Positions 50,281-57,549 of a stretch of DNA of 64,000 bases are shown in pieces. Source of the stretch: Crocinitomix algicola (GTDB lineage Bacteria > Bacteroidota > Bacteroidia > Flavobacteriales_D > Crocinitomicaceae); contig NZ_LYPF02000014.1 of NCBI RefSeq assembly GCF_001661595.2, positions 162,608-226,607 on the forward strand. Reading direction: 5' to 3'. The position numbers were made by a program, and so were the translations under genes. Every line of letters starts with the position of its first letter. The first letter of the stretch is position 1. The notes beneath the pieces were generated by a model. The model was not told the origin of the DNA. It searched no databases and saw nothing but the letters and a program-made list of their open reading frames with translations.

Positions 50281-53200
50281 ATGAATAGTAATTATATTAG
50301 AATAATTTTTCTGATTATTTGTTGTATTTCAAAGTCTTTTCTCAGTTTCTCACAATGCATATTGACTGGGTTGCAGTCTAGTTATTGTATAGATGATACC
50401 AATTCCACAATAATTCCATTGCCTGATGGAGGTCTTTTAGCCGGACCAGGGATAATTGACGATACCTTTAATCCAGAACTTGCTGGCGTCGGGACGCACA
50501 CTATAACTTATGAATTGGATGGGGTAGAAGATCGTTATTACTTGACTTCAATTAATGGCAATCCATGGGGGTCTTTATCAAATCAAACCTGTATGGATAA
50601 TGCGTTTGGAGCAGGTAATTGGATTCAAGAAACTTTTGAATCTGGAGTTGCTGCAACAATTTTTACTAGTACAACTTCTATGGTCTTTCTTGATGGATCA
50701 GATTTTAATGCGAGTGAATTGGAAGTTTTTTTAACAGCAAATATTGGATTAATTGAAGACTGGGTGAATGAAGGTGGCTGTTTATTTTTAAATGCTGCTC
50801 CAAACGAAGGAGGTGACCTTGACTTTGGTTTTGGTGGTACAGTATTAGAATATCCTCTGTTTTTAAATAACGCAGCAGCAGCAGATGCTAGTCACCCGAT
50901 TTTCTTAGGGCCCTTATTGCCAACCGCAGTTGCGATGACTGGATTTTATATTTCACATGGTAAGTTGACCGGGGTTGGACTAACCCCCATATTGGTAGAC
51001 GGGGGAGATGTAACATTGGCGGAGAAAGATTGGGGTCTAGGGAAGGTGATTTTTGGAGGTTTAACAACTGTAAATCATCATTCACCAGCACCCATGGTTT
51101 CAAACTTACGTTCTAATATATTAACTTATTTAGATGAAGAGGCAAACAAAGTGGATTGTCTAATTGAGCAAGAAGTTGTTGTTCATGACCTGCCAGATGT
51201 TATGGCAATTGCAACGGAAGATACATTATGCTTTGATGAACTTCTTACCTTAACCGGAGCTGGGGCTGATACTTATGTTTGGAATTTAGGAGTTCTAGAT
51301 GGAGTACCTTTCACGCCTGCAACTACAGGTACGTTTGACTTTATTGTTACTGGAGAGTCGGGTTTAAGTGGATGTTTTAATTCTGATACTTTAGAAATTG
51401 TTGTTAATGATAATCCTTCAGTTGCTGGAATTGCGGATCCTATTGAAATTTGCCTTGGAGAGTTTATTACATTTTCTGGGACAGGAGCAGATTCGTATAT
51501 CTGGAATTTAGGTGTTTTGGATGGGGTTCCTTTTCAACCTGTCACCGTTGGAATTCATGATTACATAGTGACTGGATCATTGGACGTAACCGGATGCGAA
51601 GACAAGGATACGGTCTCTGTTATTGTAAATGAATTGCCAATTGTTGAAGGGAGTGTTGATGCAGAAGAAATTTGTTTAGGTGAATCTATTACTTTGTCGG
51701 GATCTGGAGCAGATATTTTGACATGGAATTTGGGAGCAGTTGATGGTGTTGCTTTTAATCCAGTTACGGCTGGGACATATAGTTATATCCTATCCGGTGA
51801 AAACTATTTGACAGGTTGTCAAAACAAGGATACTGTTGATTTTGTTGTACACGAATTACCGAATGTTGACGCTTCAGTTGATAGCGATGAGATATGTTTA
51901 GGTGAATCTATCATTTTTACATCTTCAGGTGCTGATACTTATAGTTGGGATTTTGGTGTTGAAGATGGCGTACCATACATTCCTTTAACGGTAGGAACTC
52001 ACACCTATACAGTTACAGGCGAAAATTTGACCACAGGATGTATTAATACAGATACTCTAAACGTAGTAGTAAATGATCTACCAGAGGTAAATGCAACAGT
52101 AAATGAATCTGAGATTTGTCTTGGGGAATCTGTTATTTTTTTAGGTGAAGGTGCATTAACTTATAGTTGGGATATGGGAGTTATTAACGGAGCACCATTC
52201 ACACCAGCTGCTGTGGGCACCCAAACTTACACGGTAATGGGTACAGATATTAATGGATGCCAAAATTCTGCTGCAATAGATGTAACTGTGTTCAATAATC
52301 CAATAGTCACTGGACATTCCTCTAGTTTAACGATTTGTGAAGGTGAGTCAATTGTTTTATCTGGGACAGGGGCAGGTGCTGGTGGTACTTATATATGGAA
52401 TTTTGGAGTGTCAGATGGAGAAGATTTTTTTCCAGACTTAACCAGAACCTATACGGTTACTGGTACAAACTCAACAGGATGTAGTGCTACCGACGACGTA
52501 ATGGTTACTGTTAATCCATTACCAATTGTTAATTTTAGCGGGGACGAATTATTTGGTTGTGTAAACCATAATGTAAATTTTACAAATGCTACTTCAGGTG
52601 CAATTAGTTACCAATGGAACTTTGGCGATGGTGTTACAAGTGATTTAACTCACCCAAATCATAGCTATCAGTATGCAGGACTCTATGATGTGAAATTGAC
52701 TGCGATTAGTGGATTGGGCTGTAAAGCGACTTTGACTTTTGAAGATTATATTGACGTGCTTGATGCTCCAATTGCTAATTTCGAGTTTGATGCTGTTGAC
52801 ATAAATATTAACAATACGGAAGTCGAGTTTGTGAATCAATCCGAAAATGCGACGAGTTATAAATGGACTTTCGGTGATGGTTCACCTATTTCTGAGATTA
52901 CCAATCCTATTCATATTTATCCTGAAATCGGTAATACAACTTACGTAATTACTTTAATTGCAGAAAATGATTATGCATGTGCAGATACAACAACAAATAG
53001 AGTTTTGGTAAATGATTTACTTTTATACTATTTACCTAACACTTTTACTCCTGATGGAAACTCTTTTAACGATAACTTTAAACCTTATTTTGGCGCAGGA
53101 CTGGATGTTTATGATTTTCACCTAGTTATTTTTAATCGTTGGGGAGAAATGGTGTTTGAATCTTATGATGCAACTGCCGGATGGGATGGGACTTATGGTG

Positions 53201-53307
53201 GAGGAGAGACTTTAGAATCTGGAGTTTATATTTGGAAAATGGAATTTGGAGAAACAATGAGTGATAAAAGACATTACGTGGAAGGCCATGTAACGCTCCT
53301 CAAATAA
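50281..53307 (+). CDS. T9SS type B cargo adhesin with GATase-like N-terminal domain and six repeats
   Basis: A 1008-residue surface protein. Signal peptide 1-24; residues about 100-300 look like a class I glutamine-amidotransferase/ThuA-type flavodoxin-like domain (LIEDWVNEGGCLFLNAAPNE, GKVIFGGLTTVNHHSP), without an obvious catalytic Cys-His-Glu set; six tandem repeats of about 74 residues at about 307-749 (EICLGESITLSGSGAD, W.LG..DG..F.P); two PKD domains (WNFGDGVT, WTFGDGSP); and a type B C-terminal domain (PNTFTPDGNSFND, NRWGEMVFES). The repeats are of the same type as in the preceding giant adhesin, and the 3' end is identical, so the two genes are related by duplication. Own promoter and terminator. 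Confidence 0.88.
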   Translation: MNSNYIRIIFLIICCISKSFLSFSQCILTGLQSSYCIDDTNSTIIPLPDGGLLAGPGIIDDTFNPELAGVGTHTITYELDGVEDRYYLTSINGNPWGSLSNQTCMDNAFGAGNWIQETFESGVAATIFTSTTSMVFLDGSDFNASELEVFLTANIGLIEDWVNEGGCLFLNAAPNEGGDLDFGFGGTVLEYPLFLNNAAAADASHPIFLGPLLPTAVAMTGFYISHGKLTGVGLTPILVDGGDVTLAEKDWGLGKVIFGGLTTVNHHSPAPMVSNLRSNILTYLDEEANKVDCLIEQEVVVHDLPDVMAIATEDTLCFDELLTLTGAGADTYVWNLGVLDGVPFTPATTGTFDFIVTGESGLSGCFNSDTLEIVVNDNPSVAGIADPIEICLGEFITFSGTGADSYIWNLGVLDGVPFQPVTVGIHDYIVTGSLDVTGCEDKDTVSVIVNELPIVEGSVDAEEICLGESITLSGSGADILTWNLGAVDGVAFNPVTAGTYSYILSGENYLTGCQNKDTVDFVVHELPNVDASVDSDEICLGESIIFTSSGADTYSWDFGVEDGVPYIPLTVGTHTYTVTGENLTTGCINTDTLNVVVNDLPEVNATVNESEICLGESVIFLGEGALTYSWDMGVINGAPFTPAAVGTQTYTVMGTDINGCQNSAAIDVTVFNNPIVTGHSSSLTICEGESIVLSGTGAGAGGTYIWNFGVSDGEDFFPDLTRTYTVTGTNSTGCSATDDVMVTVNPLPIVNFSGDELFGCVNHNVNFTNATSGAISYQWNFGDGVTSDLTHPNHSYQYAGLYDVKLTAISGLGCKATLTFEDYIDVLDAPIANFEFDAVDININNTEVEFVNQSENATSYKWTFGDGSPISEITNPIHIYPEIGNTTYVITLIAENDYACADTTTNRVLVNDLLLYYLPNTFTPDGNSFNDNFKPYFGAGLDVYDFHLVIFNRWGEMVFESYDATAGWDGTYGGGETLESGVYIWKMEFGETMSDKRHYVEGHVTLLK
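51199..52527 (+). repeat. six tandem ~221-bp coding repeats
   Basis: Six in-frame units of about 74 codons with the same pattern as in the neighbouring adhesin. Units two to five share EICLGES; only the last unit has the GAGAGGTY core seen next door. Confidence 0.78.
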
Positions 53308-53366
53308 ATTTATATTTTTCTATACCAAATAAGAACCCTGCTTCAGAAATGAAGTGGGGTTTTTTA
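53236..53366 (+). repeat. 131-bp identical repeat, copy 2
   Basis: Identical to 50031-50161, same orientation, about 3.2 kb apart. Copies diverge immediately at both ends. Confidence 0.95.
53335..53365 (+). terminator. Rho-independent terminator of the 1008-residue adhesin gene
   Basis: Same hairpin as at 50130: 11-bp stem with GAAA loop followed by T6. Confidence 0.9.
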
Positions 53367-53387
53367 CACGGTATCTTTTTATTGCTC

Positions 53388-53422
53388 AAAAAAAAAATCC
53401 TGCAACAGTTGGTTGCAGGATT
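53388..53422 (-). terminator. Rho-independent terminator of the YebC gene
   Basis: AATCCTGCAAC (53396-53406) and GTTGCAGGATT (53412-53422) form a perfect 11-bp stem with a five-base loop, followed on the minus strand by a run of T residues. It lies about 25 bases after the YebC stop and faces the adhesin terminator. Confidence 0.92.
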
Positions 53423-53446
53423 GAATGATAAATTTGTCATTACAAT

Positions 53447-54160
53447 TTAAGCCATTGTATGGAACACTTGTTGGACATCGTCGTCTTCTTCCAGTCGTTC
53501 AATTAACTTATTGACATCCTCTTCTTGCTCTTCCGTTAATGTTACTGTGTTTAGTGGAATCCGCTCCAAGTTCGCTTCTTTAATTTCATGTCCTAATTCT
53601 TCTAAACCTGATTGTATATTGCCAAAATCTTCAAATTGACCATAAATGATAATTTCATTCTCCTCCTCATCTTTATCAATTTCGTCTCCCCCAAAGTCAA
53701 TCATTGCTAATTCAAATTCTTCAACATCAATATCGTTTGCATCAATTTTAAACATGCATTTGCGTTCAAACAAAAACTCAACGCTTCCAGAGGTTCCTAA
53801 AGAACCATCACATTTATTGAAAGCCGCACGAACATTTGCAACGGTTCTTGTTGAATTGTCTGTTAGTGTTTCAACTAAGACAGCAATACCGTGTTGCGCA
53901 TATCCTTCATAAACTCGCTCATCCCAATTTTCTTGGTTTTTATCAGTTGCTTTTTTTATGGCCCTTTCGACATTGTCTTTAGGCATATTAGCAGCTTTAG
54001 CATTTTGAATTAAGACACGTAATTTCGAATTAGCATCAGGATCAGGTCCACCTTCTTTCGCTGCTTTTGTAATCTCTCTACCTATTTTCGTAAACGTTTT
54101 GGACATCTGTCCCCAACGTTTTAATTTTCGTGCTTTTCTAAATTCAAATGCTCTTCCCAT
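53447..54160 (-). CDS. YebC/PmpR-family protein (TACO1-like)
   Basis: A 237-residue protein with the family start MGRAFEFRKARKLKRWGQMS, then SKTFTKIGREITKAAKEGGPDP and NAKAANMPKDNVERAIKKA (read in parts). YebC/TACO1 proteins have been described as transcription regulators and as translation factors helping ribosomes at proline stretches. It is monocistronic, with a textbook promoter at 54178-54208 and a strong terminator. Complete length for the family. Confidence 0.95.
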   Translation of the reverse strand: MGRAFEFRKARKLKRWGQMSKTFTKIGREITKAAKEGGPDPDANSKLRVLIQNAKAANMPKDNVERAIKKATDKNQENWDERVYEGYAQHGIAVLVETLTDNSTRTVANVRAAFNKCDGSLGTSGSVEFLFERKCMFKIDANDIDVEEFELAMIDFGGDEIDKDEEENEIIIYGQFEDFGNIQSGLEELGHEIKEANLERIPLNTVTLTEEQEEDVNKLIERLEEDDDVQQVFHTMA

Positions 54161-54177
54161 TATTTATCTAATTTTGT

Positions 54178-54208
54178 CAAATATAATAAGCCGTATTGTT
54201 TTTTCAAA
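54178..54208 (-). promoter_or_regulatory. textbook Bacteroidota promoter of the YebC gene
   Basis: On the minus strand TTTG (54208-54205), 19 bases, then TATATTTG (54185-54178): exact match to TTG-N19-TAnnTTTG. Transcription would start near 54171, about 11 bases before the ATG at 54160. Confidence 0.75.
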
Positions 54209-54256
54209 GGGATATATATTTGCGTAACTCCTAATAATATCTCCAATACGTGTTAC

Positions 54257-54985
54257 TTATTTGAGACAGTTAATTATTTCATTTCTTATTTTTTCTAACT
54301 CAATTGTACAATTTACTTTTCTTAACTTTCTTATCGGTAACATTGTAAAACTTGCGTGAATACCTAATCGCTTATTAAATTTTCCATTGTTGTCAATTAG
54401 ACCTGTATTTTTGATGGCAATTGGTACAACATCAATTTCAGGTATCACATTTAATATGGATTCAATTCCTCCTTGCTTAAATGGTGCCACTTTTCCATTT
54501 CTACTCCTTGTACCTTCTGGGTAAATCACAATAGAAAAGTTATTTTTAGCGACATTTTCTGCGAATGTTTCTATTTTCGCTTTTGATTCTTCTGTATTTT
54601 TTCGATCTATTGCAACGGACCCTCCATATTTTAAGTTGTAAGATATGCTTGGTATATTTTTCGCTAATGAGGCTTTTGCAATATATTTTGGCCGATTTTT
54701 CCTCAGCATCCAAATCGCAGGTGGAATATCCCACATACTTTGATGGTTACATATAAAAAGAATTGGACGGTCTGTTGGTAATGCTTTAAAATGATGAAAA
54801 CTTAAACGGGTGCCAAGTATATATAAGCACCCTGTCAAACAAAAATTTAAAGCGGCTACAACATGGTCATGTGCTCTTGCTCCAAATAAGTTTCGAGTGA
54901 TAACTTGTAAGGGGTGAAATAGGACTAAAAACAATCCAAAGAAAAGAAAAAATAGCGGTGTTAGTAGGTAGGACAGTAGTGTCAT
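54257..54985 (-). CDS. plsC: 1-acyl-sn-glycerol-3-phosphate acyltransferase
   Basis: A 242-residue enzyme with an N-terminal membrane helix (about 5-27). Motif I is NHQSMWD (N80, H81, D86) and motif III is YPEGTRSRNG (PEGTR at 156-160), the classical PlsC set. It makes phosphatidic acid from lysophosphatidic acid at the inner membrane. It begins 18 bases after the ferrochelatase stop, so the two are probably cotranscribed. Other LPLAT specificities are possible. Confidence 0.93.
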   Translation of the reverse strand: MTLLSYLLTPLFFLFFGLFLVLFHPLQVITRNLFGARAHDHVVAALNFCLTGCLYILGTRLSFHHFKALPTDRPILFICNHQSMWDIPPAIWMLRKNRPKYIAKASLAKNIPSISYNLKYGGSVAIDRKNTEESKAKIETFAENVAKNNFSIVIYPEGTRSRNGKVAPFKQGGIESILNVIPEIDVVPIAIKNTGLIDNNGKFNKRLGIHASFTMLPIRKLRKVNCTIELEKIRNEIINCLK

Positions 54986-55003
54986 ATTTTTAAATTTACC
55001 GAA

Positions 55004-56035
55004 CTATTTTAGCTGATTGTCAACGAGTGATTTTACAGTTTCTATCCATAGTTCAGAATCATTTAAACTTTCGACTAATTGCACTTTTTCACCTCCATTT
55101 TCTTCAAATATTTCTTGATATTCATCTCCAATTTCAATAGAAGTCTCTAAACAGTCAGCAATAAATGCGGCTGAAAAGGCAAGCACTTTTTTCTTACCCG
55201 CTTTGGCTAATTCTTCAACGACTTGATCAGAATAAGGCGTTAACCAAGGTGTGCTTCCTAATCTCGATTGAAAAGCAACCGTGTATTGTGATGAATCAAG
55301 TCCTAATCCTTGCGCAATAAGTCGAGTGGTTTGATAACACTGATTCCTATAACAAGATTCCTGTCCGGGATTAAACTGTTTTGGACAAGTACAATCACTG
55401 CATTTTAAATTAGGATGTACTTTTTCAATCTGTCGCTCGGGTAAACCATGGTAGCTAAAAAGTACGTGATCGTATTCATCGATATTATATTGTCTTCCTT
55501 TTTCAACAAAGGCCTTGATATAACCAGGGTTGTCGTAAAAATGATTAATAATTTTAAGCTCCGGAATAACCCACCACTTTCGAATGATATTCATGGCTTT
55601 TTCAACAGCTGATCCGGTCGACGAACTTGCATATTGGGGAAAGAGTGGTAAAATCACAATTCGTTCATACCCCACTTTTTCCATTTTACCTAACACCTCG
55701 TCTAAAGAAGGATTTTTATATCGCATGGCAAATTCAACATCTATGCCATCGCCTTTATAGAATTCTCTCAGTCGATCTCGTAATTTAATTCCGTATGTTA
55801 AAAGGGGAGATTCACCTCCCCATAAGTCCCAAAGTTCTTTATATATTTTTGCTGATTTTGGCGCCCGAAATGGTACAATTACTCCATTAACAAGTAAAGT
55901 TCTTCCCACAGCATTAATATCAATTACCCGTGGGTCATTTAAAAATTCGGTCAAATACCGTCTCACATCACCAGTTTTTGGACTATCTGGTGTGCCAAGG
56001 TTTATCAGTAAAACACCTGTTTTCTTTTTTGTCAT
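55004..56035 (-). CDS. hemH: ferrochelatase with probable internal Fe-S cysteine motif
   Basis: A 343-residue ferrochelatase: LLINLGTPDSP at the start, the catalytic histidine in FSYHGLPE (His196), and EIGDEY near the end. It inserts ferrous iron into a porphyrin for heme. Five cysteines at 212, 215, 217, 228 and 233 replace the usual short GDPY..QC segment; an internal Cys cluster of this kind marks the bacterial ferrochelatases that carry a [2Fe-2S] cluster. Last-but-one gene of a likely lpdA-hemH-plsC run, 53 bases after lpdA. Confidence 0.94.
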   Translation of the reverse strand: MTKKKTGVLLINLGTPDSPKTGDVRRYLTEFLNDPRVIDINAVGRTLLVNGVIVPFRAPKSAKIYKELWDLWGGESPLLTYGIKLRDRLREFYKGDGIDVEFAMRYKNPSLDEVLGKMEKVGYERIVILPLFPQYASSSTGSAVEKAMNIIRKWWVIPELKIINHFYDNPGYIKAFVEKGRQYNIDEYDHVLFSYHGLPERQIEKVHPNLKCSDCTCPKQFNPGQESCYRNQCYQTTRLIAQGLGLDSSQYTVAFQSRLGSTPWLTPYSDQVVEELAKAGKKKVLAFSAAFIADCLETSIEIGDEYQEIFEENGGEKVQLVESLNDSELWIETVKSLVDNQLK

Positions 56036-56088
56036 AAAATTTTGTCAGCAGTAAATGGATTGATTTAGTCAAAATCCTCCAATTACTT

Positions 56089-57489
56089 TTAAATATGCAA
56101 TGCTCTATTTTCAGTAGCAGCAAGAGCAGCTTCTTTTGTTGCTTCGGTATAAGTAGGGTGTGGGTGACAAATGCGCGCCATATCTTCAGCAGAAGCACGA
56201 TACTCCATTGCCGTAACAGCTTCCATTATCATATCAGCGGCTCTAGCACTCACCATATGCACTCCTAAAACTTCATCAGTCTCAGCATCAGCTAATACCT
56301 TTACCATACCCATAATGTCCATACTTGCTCTAGCTCTGCCCAATGCTTTTACTGGAAATGATCCAGCCTTATAATTCACACCTTGTTCTTTTAACTCTTC
56401 TTCAGTTTTTCCTACTGAAGCAGCTTCTGGCCAAGTGTAAACAACTCCAGGAATGAGGTTATAATTTAAATGAGGCTTTTGTCCAGCAATTAATTCTGCA
56501 ACATATACACCTTCTTCTTCTGCTTTATGAGCCAACATCGCTCCTCTAACAACATCTCCAATTGCATATATCCCAGGAACGTTAGTCTCAAGGTGATCAT
56601 TCACATCAATCATTCCTCGATCTCCCATTTTAACACCAGCATTTTCTAACCCTAACCCTTCTGTAAATGGTTTTCTACCTACAGCTACTAAACAATAGTC
56701 TGCCTCAAAAACAACTTCCTCACCCTTTTTGTTCAAAGCTGTAACTTTTACTCCGTTTCCAGTATTCTCAACATTTTGAACACGGTGATTTAGATTGAAT
56801 TTAAATCCTTCCTTCTTCAATACCTTTGTCAATTCTTTGGAAACTGAACTGTCCATTGTTGGAAGTATCGATCCCGCAAATTCAATGACATTAACTTTAG
56901 CACCTAGTCTTGCATGAACACTTCCAAGTTCAAGTCCAATAACACCTCCACCAATTACAATAAGGTTTTCAGGTACCTCCTCTAGATTTAACATCTCAGT
57001 AGAAGTAATGATTCGATCCTTGTCTGGTTCCATTCCTGGGAAGTAATTTGGCTTGGACCCTGTTGCAATAATCGTTTTCTCTGTCTCCAAAATAGTTTCC
57101 TTTCCTTCCGAATCAGTAACTTTTATCTTGTTTTTATCCACAAACGATCCTAACCCAGTATGAACGTCAATTTTATTTTTGTCCATTAGGTATTGTATTC
57201 CATCACAAGTTTGCTTTACAACACCGTTTTTACGGGCAATCATTTGTTGCATATTTACTTTTGGTGATGGAATCTCAATTCCGTGTTTTTCGAAATTATG
57301 GGTTGCATTATGAAAATGTTCTGAAGAATCCAATAATGCTTTTGAAGGAATACAACCTACATTTAAACAGGTGCCTCCAAGCGTATTATATTTTTCAATA
57401 ATCGCTGTTTTCTTTCCTAGTTGAGCCGCTCGTATTGCTGCTACATAGCCTCCAGGACCTGAACCGATTACTACAACATCATATTTCAT
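56089..57489 (-). CDS. lpdA: dihydrolipoyl dehydrogenase (E3)
   Basis: A 466-residue FAD enzyme. FAD site VIGSGPGGYVAA (7-18), redox disulfide in GGTCLNVGCIPSK (Cys41, Cys46), NAD site VIGGGVIGLELGSV, second FAD motif YAIGDVVRGAMLAHKAEEEG (read in part) and the C-terminal active-site histidine motif HPHPTYTE. It reoxidises the lipoyl groups of 2-oxoacid dehydrogenases, presumably including the E2 at 28311. Full length, all catalytic residues present. Confidence 0.97.
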   Translation of the reverse strand: MKYDVVVIGSGPGGYVAAIRAAQLGKKTAIIEKYNTLGGTCLNVGCIPSKALLDSSEHFHNATHNFEKHGIEIPSPKVNMQQMIARKNGVVKQTCDGIQYLMDKNKIDVHTGLGSFVDKNKIKVTDSEGKETILETEKTIIATGSKPNYFPGMEPDKDRIITSTEMLNLEEVPENLIVIGGGVIGLELGSVHARLGAKVNVIEFAGSILPTMDSSVSKELTKVLKKEGFKFNLNHRVQNVENTGNGVKVTALNKKGEEVVFEADYCLVAVGRKPFTEGLGLENAGVKMGDRGMIDVNDHLETNVPGIYAIGDVVRGAMLAHKAEEEGVYVAELIAGQKPHLNYNLIPGVVYTWPEAASVGKTEEELKEQGVNYKAGSFPVKALGRARASMDIMGMVKVLADAETDEVLGVHMVSARAADMIMEAVTAMEYRASAEDMARICHPHPTYTEATKEAALAATENRALHI

Positions 57490-57549
57490 AATTTTTGTTT
57501 TTTCTGTCTCTTTCTAAATAGTAGAGAATTATTATTTGTTTAATGCGAA

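Noticed and set aside
50031..53366. 131-bp direct repeat as possible insertion-sequence or integration-site duplication
   Set aside because: There is no transposase, integrase or terminal inverted repeat; the repeat is the coding end and terminator of two related genes.
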